Below, piece by piece: positions 54,372 through 62,722 of a stretch of 64,000 bases of DNA (position 1 is its first letter; every line of letters starts with the position of its first letter). The DNA is taken from assembly GCF_900176205.1 (NCBI RefSeq), contig NZ_LT859959.1:5973001-6037000 (forward strand). The letters are read 5' to 3'. Under the pieces are notes generated by a model that did not search any database, was not told the origin of the DNA, and saw nothing but the letters and a program-made list of their open reading frames with translations. The stretch comes from Bradyrhizobium sp. ORS 285 (GTDB lineage: Bacteria > Pseudomonadota > Alphaproteobacteria > Rhizobiales > Xanthobacteraceae). Position numbers and translations under genes: made by a program.

Positions 54372-56435
54372 ATGACCACCCACAGCTCAGATCCACCCAA
54401 GGCGCCGGCGCCTGAAAGCCGTCGTGGCGCCGCAGCCGACCTGCCGCCCGAGGCAGGCGACACGCCCGATCTCGATCCCGCGGCGCCCGCCGACGAGGAC
54501 GATGAGGGACGGCTGCCCGAGCTGACCGAGGAGAGCCTGGAGCCGATCGGCGAAGGCCCACTCGCGACCGGCCATGCCGCGATCGAGAACGCGGTGCGGC
54601 TGGCGCCGACCTCGCCGGGCGTCTACCGCATGCTCAATGCGGCCCACGACGTGCTCTATGTCGGCAAGGCCAAGAACGTCAAAAAGCGATTGTCGTCCTA
54701 TGCGCGCGCCAACGCGCCGCTGCCGGCGCGCATCCTGCGCATGATCGCCGCCACCGTGACCGTCGAGATCGTCTCGACCACCACGGAGACCGAGGCGCTG
54801 CTGCTGGAAGCGAACCTGATCAAGCAGCTCAAGCCGCGCTTCAACGTGCAGCTGCGCGACGACAAGTCGTTCCCCTACATCCTCATCACCGGCGACCATT
54901 GGGCGCCGCAGATCCTCAAGCACCGCGGCGCGCAGTCGCGGCCCGGTCGCTATTTCGGCCCGTTCGCCTCGGCCGGCGCGGTCAACCGCACCATCACGGC
55001 GCTACAGCGCGCCTTCCTGATCCGCTCCTGCACCGACTCGTTCTTCGAGAGCCGCAGCCGCCCCTGCCTGCTGCACCAGATCCGCCGCTGCGCCGGTCCG
55101 TGCACGCAGGAGATCGACTTCCCCGGCTATACCGAACTGGTGCGCGAGGCGACCGACTTCCTGTCGGGCCGCAGCCAGGCGGTGAAATCGCTGCTCGCAG
55201 GCGAGATGGAGAAGGCGTCCGCGGAGCTCGAATTCGAGACCGCCGCCGTCTATCGCGACCGTCTCGCCGCGCTGTCGGCCATCTCCTCGCAGCAGGGCAT
55301 CAACCCGCGCACGGTCGAGGAAGCCGACGTGTTCGCCATCCACCAGGAGGGCGGCTTCTCCTGCGTCGAGGTGTTCTTCTTCCGCACCGGACAGAACTGG
55401 GGCAACCGCGCCTACTTCCCGCGCGCCGAGAAGACGTTCACACCGGAGGAGGTGCTGTCCGCCTTCCTGTCGCAGTTCTACGACGACAAGCCGCCCCCGA
55501 AACTCATCTTGCTGTCGCATGAGATCGAGGAGGCCGAGCTGCTCGCCGAGGCGCTGTGCGTCAAGGCCGGCCACAAGGTCGAGGTGTCCTGCCCGAAGCG
55601 CGGCGAGAAGAAGGATCTCGTCACGCATGCCCTGACCAATGCCCGCGAGGCGCTCGGCCGCAAGCTCGCCGACACCGCAACGCAGAGCCGGCTGTTGGAG
55701 GCGATGACGGCGACGCTCGCGCTGCCGCAGATCCCGAAGCGCATCGAGGTCTACGACAACAGCCACATTCAGGGCACCAACGCGGTCGGCGCGATGATCG
55801 TCGCCGGCCCCGATGGCTTCATGAAGAACCAGTACCGCAAGTTCAACATCAAGTCGGAAGGGCTGACGCCCGGCGACGACTACGCGATGATGAAGGAGGT
55901 GCTGCAGCGCCGCTTCAAGCGATTGGTGTCGCCGTCCGAGAAGGACCTCGCGCGCGCGGCGAAGGAGGACGACGTGCCGCAATGGCCCGATCTCGTCATC
56001 ATCGACGGTGGCCGCGGCCAGCTCAATGCTGTCAGAGAGATCTTCACCGAGCTCGGCGTCAGCAACGTCGCGCTGATGTCGGTCGCCAAGGGTCCGGATC
56101 GCGACGCCGGCCGCGAGACGCTGTTCATTCCCGAGCGCGAGGCGATCAAGCTCGAGCCGCGCGACCCCGTGCTGTATTTCATCCAGCGCCTGCGCGACGA
56201 GGCACATCGTTTCGTCATCGGCTCGCACCGCAAGCTGCGCAAGAAGGACATCCGCGAAGCCGGCCTGCAGGAGATCCCGGGCATCGGCCCGTCGCGAAAG
56301 CGCGCCCTGCTGCATCATTTCGGCACCCTGAAGGAGATCGAGCGCGCCTCGATCGCCGATCTCGGCAAGGTCCCCGGCGTGAGCGCCGAGAGCGCGCGGA
56401 AGATCTTCGAGTACTTCCACAGCAATGCGAACTGA
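54372..56435 (+). CDS. uvrC: UvrC, excinuclease ABC subunit C
   Basis: Makes both incisions in nucleotide excision repair. The 687-residue protein has an acidic N-terminal extension (about 75 residues), the GIY-YIG nuclease for the 3' cut (GVY at 83-85 and [16 protein letters not shown]), a UVR domain that binds UvrB (about 276-310), the RNase H-like 5' nuclease ([15 protein letters not shown] near 461) and C-terminal helix-hairpin-helix DNA-binding motifs (about 634-685). The ATG at 54372 is preferred to a GTG at 54315. UvrB is also in the window. Confidence 0.96.
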   Translation: MTTHSSDPPKAPAPESRRGAAADLPPEAGDTPDLDPAAPADEDDEGRLPELTEESLEPIGEGPLATGHAAIENAVRLAPTSPGVYRMLNAAHDVLYVGKAKNVKKRLSSYARANAPLPARILRMIAATVTVEIVSTTTETEALLLEANLIKQLKPRFNVQLRDDKSFPYILITGDHWAPQILKHRGAQSRPGRYFGPFASAGAVNRTITALQRAFLIRSCTDSFFESRSRPCLLHQIRRCAGPCTQEIDFPGYTELVREATDFLSGRSQAVKSLLAGEMEKASAELEFETAAVYRDRLAALSAISSQQGINPRTVEEADVFAIHQEGGFSCVEVFFFRTGQNWGNRAYFPRAEKTFTPEEVLSAFLSQFYDDKPPPKLILLSHEIEEAELLAEALCVKAGHKVEVSCPKRGEKKDLVTHALTNAREALGRKLADTATQSRLLEAMTATLALPQIPKRIEVYDNSHIQGTNAVGAMIVAGPDGFMKNQYRKFNIKSEGLTPGDDYAMMKEVLQRRFKRLVSPSEKDLARAAKEDDVPQWPDLVIIDGGRGQLNAVREIFTELGVSNVALMSVAKGPDRDAGRETLFIPEREAIKLEPRDPVLYFIQRLRDEAHRFVIGSHRKLRKKDIREAGLQEIPGIGPSRKRALLHHFGTLKEIERASIADLGKVPGVSAESARKIFEYFHSNAN

Positions 56436-56463
56436 CCGCCTTGCTGCGCCATCGACGCGGTGC

Positions 56464-56880
56464 TCAGAACGGCTTGACGACGACGAGCACGGCGATTGCG
56501 GCGGCGCTGCCGACGATCAGCGGCGGCACATGAGAGAACCAGCGCGGCACCGGCGCCTCTGAGCGCACCAGCCGCCGCAGCATTCCCGCGAGCACACCGT
56601 GCAGCGCGGAGAGCCCGGCCACGAGGCCGAGCTTGATCGTCAGCCAGAGCGAGCCGAACCATTGACCCTGCATCGCGAGTGCGAGGCCTGCGCCCCACAC
56701 GACGAGCATGGCCGGCGTCGTGACCCGCCGGTCCCAGCGGCTGACCGCAGCAATCATGCCCCTGCCCGCAGCGTCCTCCTTGGCCGCATGCACGGCGATG
56801 GTCACCGCCGCGGCCAGCATCCCGCCGCTCCAGCATAGCACCGCGGCGACATGCAGCGCCTTCACCCAGAGATAGATCAT
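56464..56880 (-). CDS. CopD/HemJ-like membrane protein
   Basis: A 138-residue protein with four membrane helices. MIYLWVKALHVAAVLCWSGG contains the invariant histidine (KALHV) and W of the CopD/HemJ group, in which some members bind heme or copper and HemJ acts as protoporphyrinogen oxidase. RRVTTPAMLVVWGAGLALAM and the final PLIVGSAAAIAVLVVVKPF complete the fold. It is too short and divergent to call HemJ. It is the last gene of an overlapping four-gene operon led by an ArsR regulator. Confidence 0.78.
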   Translation of the reverse strand: MIYLWVKALHVAAVLCWSGGMLAAAVTIAVHAAKEDAAGRGMIAAVSRWDRRVTTPAMLVVWGAGLALAMQGQWFGSLWLTIKLGLVAGLSALHGVLAGMLRRLVRSEAPVPRWFSHVPPLIVGSAAAIAVLVVVKPF

Positions 56881-57209
56881 GGCGCGGCCAGCCGCGTCTC
56901 GCGTCGCGCCAGAACGCCGGCATTGACGAAGCCGCCGAACGGCAGCAGTGCAGCGATCGTCATCCGGATGATCTCTGCCCGCGACCAGCCGCCGCCGGTG
57001 GCAAGCTGGATCAGCATCCAGACATAGGTCAAGAAAGCGAGGCCATGGATCGGCCCCATGATGCGGGTCGCGATCGCGACGCCGGCAAAATGTTTCAACG
57101 GCATCGCAACGAGCACCAACAGCAACAGCGTGCTGCCTTCGAGCAGCGACACAGCGCGCATCCGCTTCAGTTGCGACAGCCCCTCGGCGCGGTCCTGGGA
57201 TGTCATCAT
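56877..57209 (-). CDS. DUF3817-family membrane protein
   Basis: A 110-residue protein with three membrane helices. RMRAVSLLEGSTLLLLVLVA, then MPLKHF and MGPIHGLAFLTYVWMLIQLA are the DUF3817 signature (VxxxEGxxLL...MPLKYF...GxxHGxxF). Its histidines and glutamate lie in membrane positions that could bind a ligand or cofactor. Its ends overlap both neighbours by 4 bp (56877-56880 and 57206-57209), so it is translated with them. Function unknown. Confidence 0.82.
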   Translation of the reverse strand: MMTSQDRAEGLSQLKRMRAVSLLEGSTLLLLVLVAMPLKHFAGVAIATRIMGPIHGLAFLTYVWMLIQLATGGGWSRAEIIRMTIAALLPFGGFVNAGVLARRETRLAAP

Positions 57210-57469
57210 TCGACCTCCTTCAGGACCTTTTCGACCTGGGCGAGCCGCAGCTCGATCTGCCCGAGACTGCTCTTGAGCGCAGCGAGCAGCTCGGCGCTCG
57301 TCTCCTGGGCCCGCACCGCCCGTTCGGTCAGCGCGCGATAGCCCTCCTCGGTGGCGACTTGCAGCCCGGCCTGCCGGACAGCGGCGGCATACTTCATCGC
57401 AAACACCAGGATGATGGTGACGAGCACGAGGATGGTGATGAGCAGAAAGATGGCGGCCTTGTCAGCCAT
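57206..57469 (-). CDS. small membrane-anchored coiled-coil protein
   Basis: An 87-residue protein with one N-terminal membrane helix (AAIFLLITILVLVTIILVFA) and a C-terminal coiled coil (ETSAELLAALKSSLGQIELR, LAQVEKVLKEVE). The stop overlaps the start of the DUF3817 gene by 4 bp, and its start overlaps the ArsR gene by 8 bp. It resembles small membrane scaffolds. I do not recognise a named family. Confidence 0.75.
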   Translation of the reverse strand: MADKAAIFLLITILVLVTIILVFAMKYAAAVRQAGLQVATEEGYRALTERAVRAQETSAELLAALKSSLGQIELRLAQVEKVLKEVE

Positions 57470-57803
57470 GGGGGTCTCCTTCCGATTTGATGGAGGCGGG
57501 GACGCTCAGCGTCTGGACCGCCTCGGCGATCGAGGACGGCGTGAGCGCGATGTCGAAAGGCGCGACCTCGAAATAGTTCAGCGCCTTGCCGTCGGCAGAC
57601 AGCTCCAGTCGGCTGACCACGAGCCCCGCCTGTTCGAGTTTGCGCAGATGGAGGTGCAGCAGCGGCCGGCTGATCCCGAGCTCTCGTGCGAGCTGGCTGA
57701 CATAGGTGCGCCCGTTCAGACGCAGCGCGGCCAGCACCCGCAGCCGATGCGGATTGGCCAGCGCCGACAACGTGTCCAGCAGTTGGTCGCCTTGGCTCGG
57801 CAT
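57462..57803 (-). CDS. ArsR-family winged-helix regulator
   Basis: A 113-residue dimeric winged HTH. LSALANPHRLRVLAALRLNG is the ArsR start, VSQLARELGISRPLLHLHLR the recognition helix and KLEQAGLVVSRLELSADGKA the wing. No CxC metal motif is present, so a metal other than the classic ArsR type, or another ligand, is likely. It is the first gene of the operon with three membrane proteins. A perfect 15-bp inverted repeat just upstream is the probable operator, implying autoregulation. Confidence 0.88.
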   Translation of the reverse strand: MPSQGDQLLDTLSALANPHRLRVLAALRLNGRTYVSQLARELGISRPLLHLHLRKLEQAGLVVSRLELSADGKALNYFEVAPFDIALTPSSIAEAVQTLSVPASIKSEGDPHG

Positions 57804-57811
57804 GCGCCGCT

Positions 57812-57857
57812 GCTCCTACCTGTCAGGATATTCTGACAGGTAGGAGCCAAGCGTCAA
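57812..57857 (-). promoter_or_regulatory. arsR-operon promoter and 36-bp palindromic operator
   Basis: Perfect inverted arms GCTCCTACCTGTCAG (57812-57826) and CTGACAGGTAGGAGC (57833-57847) with spacer GATATT. On the minus strand TTGACG (57852-57857) serves as -35 and CAGAAT at 16-bp spacing as -10, so the operator covers the -10 and start point. It ends 8 bp before the ATG of the regulator. Confidence 0.8.
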
Positions 57858-57893
57858 CAGTTAGAGACACCTGCCAGTAAAATATTTCACGTC

Positions 57894-57922
57894 TTGCATA
57901 TTTACCCGGGTAAAAATATAGA
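57894..57922 (+). promoter_or_regulatory. GIY-YIG gene promoter with palindrome between -35 and -10
   Basis: TTGCAT (57894-57899), a 17-bp spacer and TATAGA (57917-57922). The spacer contains the perfect palindrome TTTACCCGGGTAAA (57901-57914). A repressor bound there would block RNA polymerase. It is unlike the ArsR operator 54 bp away, so a different regulator is implied. Confidence 0.7.
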
Positions 57923-57954
57923 CCGACCAGCCAATCGCCACGGAGCCGCACATC

Positions 57955-58290
57955 ATGACCCCCGATCAGCGCAAGGCGGCCACCGCCGCCTACAAGGAGC
58001 GCAAGACCCCCGCCGGCATCTTCGCCGTGACCTGTGCCGCCACGGGCGAGCGCTGGATCGGCTGCGCGCCCGATCTAGAGAAAATCCAGAACCGTCTCTG
58101 GTTCACTTTGCGCCAGGGCGGCCACCGGCGCGGTGGGCTGCAGGCAGCCTGGAGCACCCATGGCGAGGCCGCGTTCAGCCTGGAGGTGATCGAGACCTTC
58201 GATGAGGAGATGCTCGCCTATGTGCGCGACCGCGTGTTCGCGGAGCGGCAGGCGCATTGGTGCGCGGTTCACCAAGCCGAGGCGATCTGA
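57955..58290 (+). CDS. small GIY-YIG-like nuclease-family protein
   Basis: A 111-residue protein. GIFAVTCAATGERWIGCAPD corresponds to the GIY...YIG core with G-I-F for GIY and W-I-G for YIG. RLWFTLRQGGHRRGGLQAAW supplies the conserved arginine region and FSLEVIETFDEEMLAYVRDR the glutamate helix. Such stand-alone proteins are frequent in Bradyrhizobium; nuclease activity is unproven. GGAG is upstream of the ATG. The gene faces the arsR operon across a 151-bp control region with two palindromes. Confidence 0.78.
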   Translation: MTPDQRKAATAAYKERKTPAGIFAVTCAATGERWIGCAPDLEKIQNRLWFTLRQGGHRRGGLQAAWSTHGEAAFSLEVIETFDEEMLAYVRDRVFAERQAHWCAVHQAEAI

Positions 58291-58539
58291 CGCGGAGTCG
58301 CGCTGCTGTCATTGCACCGCAATAAGAGGGAGCGGCGCGCGCCGCCCCGGAGCGATCTCGACACTGGCGCGGGCGCGCCGGGTTGCTTAAGGAAGCGTTA
58401 CCGCTCGCTTTGTAACCGGGCGGGTGAGTTCCTATCTCCCGCAAGACCTCGTTGCGAACAGCGTCATATCTGCGTCATCCTGCCCAGGCCGCGCGGCTCG
58501 GAGGTTGACGTTCGAACGGCGGCAGTATTGGTACACCGG

Positions 58540-59157
58540 ATGAATATTGCGACCACACGCGTGCCCAGCAAGACGTCGACGTCCCTGCCGAACATCCTGA
58601 CCTATACGCGCATCGCCGCGATACCGGTCGTGGTCGGCTGCATCTACGCGCAGTCCATCATGGACTATCCGCTGTGGCTGCGCTGGGTCGCGGTGGCCGT
58701 GTTCATCGCCGCAGCCATCACCGACTATCTCGACGGCTATTACGCGCGCATCTGGAACCAGCAATCGGCGTTCGGCCGCATGCTCGACCCGATCGCCGAC
58801 AAGCTGCTGGTCGCCTCGTGCCTGCTGATGCTCGCCGCCGACAACAGCATCCATGGCTGGACGCTGTGGGCCGCGATCGTGATCCTGTGCCGCGAGATCC
58901 TGGTGTCGGGCCTGCGCGAATATCTCGCCGCGCTGCGCGTCAGCGTGCCCGTGACCAAGGTCGCGAAGTGGAAGACCACGATGCAGCTGATCGCGATCGG
59001 CTTCCTGCTCGCGGGCGAGGCCGGCGATCAGGTGGTTCCCGTGGTGACCATGATCGGCATCGTGCTGCTATGGGCCTCGGCGATCTTCACGATCTACACC
59101 GGCTACGACTATTTCCGCGCCGGCATCCACCACCTCATCGAGGAAGATTCGCGATGA
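58540..59157 (+). CDS. pgsA: CDP-diacylglycerol-glycerol-3-phosphate 3-phosphatidyltransferase
   Basis: Makes phosphatidylglycerophosphate, the first committed step to phosphatidylglycerol and cardiolipin. The 205-residue protein has about five or six membrane helices. The CDP-alcohol phosphotransferase motif DGxxAR(x8)GxxxDxxxD is complete: DYLDGYYARIWNQQSAFGRM then LDPIADKLL. The N-terminus SLPNILTYTRIAAIPVVVGC is typical. Its TGA overlaps the ATG of moaD. Confidence 0.95.
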   Translation: MNIATTRVPSKTSTSLPNILTYTRIAAIPVVVGCIYAQSIMDYPLWLRWVAVAVFIAAAITDYLDGYYARIWNQQSAFGRMLDPIADKLLVASCLLMLAADNSIHGWTLWAAIVILCREILVSGLREYLAALRVSVPVTKVAKWKTTMQLIAIGFLLAGEAGDQVVPVVTMIGIVLLWASAIFTIYTGYDYFRAGIHHLIEEDSR

Positions 59158-59405
59158 AGGTGAAGTATTTCGCCTGGGTGCGCGAGCGCATCGGCAAGGC
59201 CGAGGAGACGATCGAGCCGCCGGCGGATGTCCGGACCGTGAGCGAGCTGATCGCCTGGCTGACCGCGCAGGGCGAAGGCTACGCCTATGCATTCGAGAAA
59301 CCGAGGGTGATCCGCACGGCGATCGACCAGACCCATGTGCAGCCGGACACGGCCATCGCCGGCGCCCGCGAGATCGCGTTCTTTCCGCCGATGACCGGCG
59401 GCTGA
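59154..59405 (+). CDS. moaD: MoaD, molybdopterin synthase sulfur-carrier subunit
   Basis: An 83-residue ubiquitin-fold protein ending in the required Gly-Gly (FFPPMTGG), which is thiocarboxylated and inserted into the MoaE active site to deliver sulfur to precursor Z. MKVKYFAWVRERIGKAEETI is the usual start. The ATG overlaps the pgsA stop (ATGA). The molybdopterin made here would supply, among others, the CO dehydrogenase elsewhere in the window, though a direct link is only inference. Confidence 0.95.
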   Translation: MKVKYFAWVRERIGKAEETIEPPADVRTVSELIAWLTAQGEGYAYAFEKPRVIRTAIDQTHVQPDTAIAGAREIAFFPPMTGG

Positions 59406-59441
59406 CACACGCCAGAAGACAACCGCCAAAAGACAACCGCC

Positions 59442-59906
59442 ATGACCGCGATCGTCACCGTCCGGGTGCAGCACGAGGATTTCGACACAGCTGCCGAGAT
59501 CGCGGCGCTCGGCAAGGGGCGCACCGATATCGGCGCCATCGTCAGCTTCTCCGGCCTGTGCCGCGGCAACGACCACGAGACGCCGATCTCGGCGCTGACG
59601 CTCGAGCATTATCCGGGCATGGCCGAGGCCGAGATCATGCGCCATGCCGAGCAGGCGATGGCGCGCTGGCCGCTCCAGGGCCTGACCGTGATCCACCGCT
59701 TCGGCCGTATCACACCCGGCGAGAACATCGTGCTGGTGGTGACCGCGTCGAGCCACCGCCAGGCGGCGTTCGAGGCGGCCGAGTTCCTGATGGATTATCT
59801 CAAGACCAACGCGCCGTTCTGGAAGCGCGAGGAAACCGCGGATGGCGGCAGCTGGGTCGAGGCTAGGAGCCACGACGATGCCGCCGCGGCGCGCTGGACG
59901 AAGTGA
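59442..59906 (+). CDS. moaE: MoaE, molybdopterin synthase catalytic subunit
   Basis: A 154-residue large subunit of molybdopterin synthase. GAIVSFSGLCRGNDHETPIS and LEHYPGMAEAEIMRHAEQAM are the conserved N-terminal features. HRFGRITPGENIVLVVTASS, HRQAAFEAAEFLMDYLKTNA and PFWKREE contain the basic residues that bind precursor Z. It lies 36 bp after moaD. Two molecules pair with two MoaD. Confidence 0.96.
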   Translation: MTAIVTVRVQHEDFDTAAEIAALGKGRTDIGAIVSFSGLCRGNDHETPISALTLEHYPGMAEAEIMRHAEQAMARWPLQGLTVIHRFGRITPGENIVLVVTASSHRQAAFEAAEFLMDYLKTNAPFWKREETADGGSWVEARSHDDAAAARWTK

Positions 59907-59910
59907 AGTG

Positions 59911-60876
59911 ATGGCAAAGAAGGCGAAGGCGGCTGCGCCGCCCAAGACGGCTCCCCCGAAGCTGCCGAAGGTCAATACCGGCGAGCTGGTGAGCCTGCTC
60001 GACTACCTGCGCTATGCGGTGAGCTGCTTCCAGAACGCCGATCTGGTGTTCGCGCACGGCACCACCGATCCGGTCTCGGAGGCCGCCTTCCTGATCGGCG
60101 AGGCCTTGCATCTGCGCCCCGAGCAGTTCGAGAGCTTCGTCACGGCGCGGGTCACCGCCGTCGAGGGCAAGACCATCCTCGACCTGGTCACGGCCCGAAT
60201 CGCCACGCGCAAGCCAGCGGCGTATCTGGTCAACAAGGTCTACATGCGCGGCCTGCCGTTCTATGTCGACGAGCGCGTGATCGTGCCGCGCTCCTTCATC
60301 GGCGAGCTCCTGGAAACGCATTTCGGCGGCGCCGATGCCGACGGCACCTCGCTGATCGACGATCCCCTTGCGGTCGACAGCGTGCTCGACCTCTGCACCG
60401 GCTCGGGGTGCCTCGCGATCCTCGCCAGCCGGCACTTTCCCAACGCCGTCATCGACGCGGTCGACATCTCCAAGGATGCGCTCGCGGTCGCAGCGAAGAA
60501 CGTCGCCGACTACGACCTCGGCGAGCGCATTGCGCTGCACCGCGGCGACCTGTTCGCGCCGCTGAGCCAGCGCCGTTACGACCTGATCATCACCAACCCG
60601 CCCTATGTCGACGCCGAGGGCATGGCCGGCCTGCCCAGGGAATGCCGCGCCGAGCCGCGGCTTGCCTTCGACGGCGGTGCCGACGGCCTGGACATCATCC
60701 ACCGCATCATCGCCGAGGCCCGCGATCACCTGACCGCCGAAGGCGGGCTGCTATGCGAGGTCGGCCGCGACCGCCCGCAGATCGAAGCCGCCTACCCGGA
60801 CCTGCCGCTGCTGTGGCTCGATACCGAGGACTCCGAGGGCGAGGTGTTCTGGATCACCGCGCGCGATCTGGTGTGA
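59911..60876 (+). CDS. prmB: PrmB-family glutamine-N5 methyltransferase for ribosomal protein L3
   Basis: A 321-residue SAM-dependent methyltransferase. The N-terminal helical domain (about 25-125) precedes RVIVPRSFIGELL, a PrmB feature that distinguishes it from PrmC (RPETE). Motif I is LDLCTGSGCLAILAS, and the catalytic NPPY is at 229-232 (NPPYVDAEGM). The N-terminal 20 residues are a Lys/Ala/Pro-rich extension. The ATG at 59911 lies 4 bp after the moaE stop. Methylation of L3 aids 50S assembly in E. coli. Confidence 0.92.
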   Translation: MAKKAKAAAPPKTAPPKLPKVNTGELVSLLDYLRYAVSCFQNADLVFAHGTTDPVSEAAFLIGEALHLRPEQFESFVTARVTAVEGKTILDLVTARIATRKPAAYLVNKVYMRGLPFYVDERVIVPRSFIGELLETHFGGADADGTSLIDDPLAVDSVLDLCTGSGCLAILASRHFPNAVIDAVDISKDALAVAAKNVADYDLGERIALHRGDLFAPLSQRRYDLIITNPPYVDAEGMAGLPRECRAEPRLAFDGGADGLDIIHRIIAEARDHLTAEGGLLCEVGRDRPQIEAAYPDLPLLWLDTEDSEGEVFWITARDLV

Positions 60877-61180
60877 GGCTTCGCGCCGACGCACGCTGGC
60901 GCGAAATGACGCAGCCAACTCCAATATTCGGCACAAACTGCTGGCGCTGTGCAGAATTCGCTCACCAGGGCAGCGGGAACGCCGGACCTTTGACGTTTCC
61001 GTTCGTCCGCGAAACTGATAGCTTGGCGCCGGCCCGGATCATCGGCTGACGACGTCGGCGCGCGCATTCAGGCCCCTCACGCACGATCCGTTTCGGTCAG
61101 TGTCTGGCAACCGGTTTGCCACCTTTCCGGGTCATGCTATCGCCGTCGCACAATCTGCCTCAACTACCCGAGAGGTCCCC
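60877..61180. other. gene-free stretch upstream of the transaminase gene
   Basis: 304 bp with no gene. TTGCCA (61116-61121) and TATCGC (61138-61143) with a 16-bp spacer could be its promoter. Confidence 0.45.
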
Positions 61181-62524
61181 ATGCTGGACAAGAGCCCCCG
61201 CCCCGCCGTCACCGTTCCGAACGATCTTGCCGCGCATTGGATGCCGTTCACCGCGAACCGCGCGTTCAAGAAGAACCCGCGCATGCTCGCCGGCGCCAAG
61301 GACATGCACTACATCACCGTCGACGGCCGTAAGATCATCGACGCCGCCGCCGGCATGTGGTGCTGCAACGCCGGCCACGGCCGCACCCAGATCGCCGAGG
61401 CGATCGGCCAGCAGGCCGCCGCGCTCGACTACGCGCCGCCGTTCCAGTTCGGCATTCCCCAGGCGTTCGAGCTGGCGAACCGCATCGCCGATCTCGCCCC
61501 CGCCGGGCTCGACCACGTGTTCTTCTGCAACTCCGGCTCGGAGGCCGCGGACACCGCGCTGAAGATGGCGCTCGCCTATCACCAGATCAACGGCCAGGGC
61601 AGCCGCACCCGCCTGATCGGCCGCGTCCGCGGCTATCACGGCGTTGGCTTCGGCGGCACATCGGTCGGCGGCATCGTCAACAACCGCAAGCTGTTCGGCA
61701 CCCTGCTGACCGGCGTCGACCACATCCCCGCGACCTATGACCGCGAGAAGCAGGCCTTCACCAAGGGCGAGCCGGAATACGGCGCGCACTTCGCCGAGGA
61801 GCTCGAGAACCTGGTCGCGCTGCACGGCGCCAACACCATCGCCGCCGTCATCGTCGAGCCGATGGCCGGCTCCACCGGCGTGATCCCGGCGCCGAAGGGC
61901 TATCTCAAGCGGCTGCGCGAGATCACCCAGAAGCACGGCATCCTCTTGATCTTCGACGAGGTCATCACCGGCTTCGGCCGCCTCGGCCATGCCTTCGCCG
62001 CCGAGCGCTACGGCGTGACGCCGGACCTGCTGACCTTCGCCAAGGGCGTCACCAACGGCGCAGCGCCGATGGGCGGCGTGCTGGTGCGCGACACCATCCA
62101 TGACGCGTTCATGAGCGGCCCGGAGCACATGGTGGAGTTCACCCATGGCTACACCTACTCGGCGCACCCGATCGCCTGCGCGGCCGGCCTCGCCACGCTC
62201 GACATCTACCGCGACGAGAAGCTGTTCGAGCAAACCAAGGCGATCGAGCCGAAATGGGCGGACGCCGTGATGTCGCTCAAGGGCCTGCCCAACGTGCTCG
62301 ACATCCGCACCGTCGGCCTGACCGCCGGCATCGACCTCGCAGCCCTGCCCGACGCCGTCGGCAAGCGCGGCTATCAGGCGATGGAGCACGCCTTCCACAA
62401 CACCGACCTGATGCTGCGCATCGCCGGCGACACCCTCGCTTTGACCCCGCCGCTGATCATCAACGAGGATCAGATCGGCGAGATCGTCGAGAAGGTCGGC
62501 AAGGTCATCAAGGCCGTGGCGTAA
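61181..62524 (+). CDS. omega-amino-acid:pyruvate transaminase (beta-alanine type)
   Basis: A 447-residue class III PLP aminotransferase. PLP is bound by K288 in LLTFAKGVTNGAAPMGGVLV; the cofactor pocket also has CNSGSEAADTALKMALAYHQ and LIFDEVITGFGRLG. HWMPFTANRAFKKNPRMLAG is the start characteristic of the beta-alanine-pyruvate transaminases. It would transfer an amino group from beta-alanine or a similar omega-amino acid to pyruvate. GAGAGG precedes the ATG. It has its own terminator. No catabolic partner gene lies beside it. Confidence 0.92.
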   Translation: MLDKSPRPAVTVPNDLAAHWMPFTANRAFKKNPRMLAGAKDMHYITVDGRKIIDAAAGMWCCNAGHGRTQIAEAIGQQAAALDYAPPFQFGIPQAFELANRIADLAPAGLDHVFFCNSGSEAADTALKMALAYHQINGQGSRTRLIGRVRGYHGVGFGGTSVGGIVNNRKLFGTLLTGVDHIPATYDREKQAFTKGEPEYGAHFAEELENLVALHGANTIAAVIVEPMAGSTGVIPAPKGYLKRLREITQKHGILLIFDEVITGFGRLGHAFAAERYGVTPDLLTFAKGVTNGAAPMGGVLVRDTIHDAFMSGPEHMVEFTHGYTYSAHPIACAAGLATLDIYRDEKLFEQTKAIEPKWADAVMSLKGLPNVLDIRTVGLTAGIDLAALPDAVGKRGYQAMEHAFHNTDLMLRIAGDTLALTPPLIINEDQIGEIVEKVGKVIKAVA

Positions 62525-62551
62525 GCCGCGCGAAACCTGATCCAACAATCA

Positions 62552-62580
62552 ATGGCGGCTTTCAGAGCCGCCATTTTTGT
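62552..62580 (+). terminator. rho-independent terminator of the transaminase gene
   Basis: ATGGCGGCT/AGCCGCCAT stem with a short loop followed by TTTTGTTT, 28 bp after the stop. Confidence 0.85.
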
Positions 62581-62604
62581 TTGCAGCGGATGTCTCGTCC
62601 TAAA

Positions 62605-62704
62605 GCATGATCCGGAAAAGTGCGCAGCGGTTTTCCGAAAAGATCATGCGCAAACAATAACCTAAAGCGCGATGACGATTCATCCTGATCTCATCGCGCT
62701 TTAG
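62605..62704. repeat. 100-bp double-hairpin repeat, family G, copy 2
   Basis: Matches 51698-51797 with one difference. Here both stems are perfect. Lies between the transaminase terminator and the convergent Fic gene. Confidence 0.9.
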
Positions 62705-62722
62705 GCGCGGGCACTGATAGAG

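Noticed and set aside
61160..62548. A long minus-strand frame opposite the transaminase
   Set aside because: Antisense shadow; the plus-strand PLP-enzyme motifs are complete.
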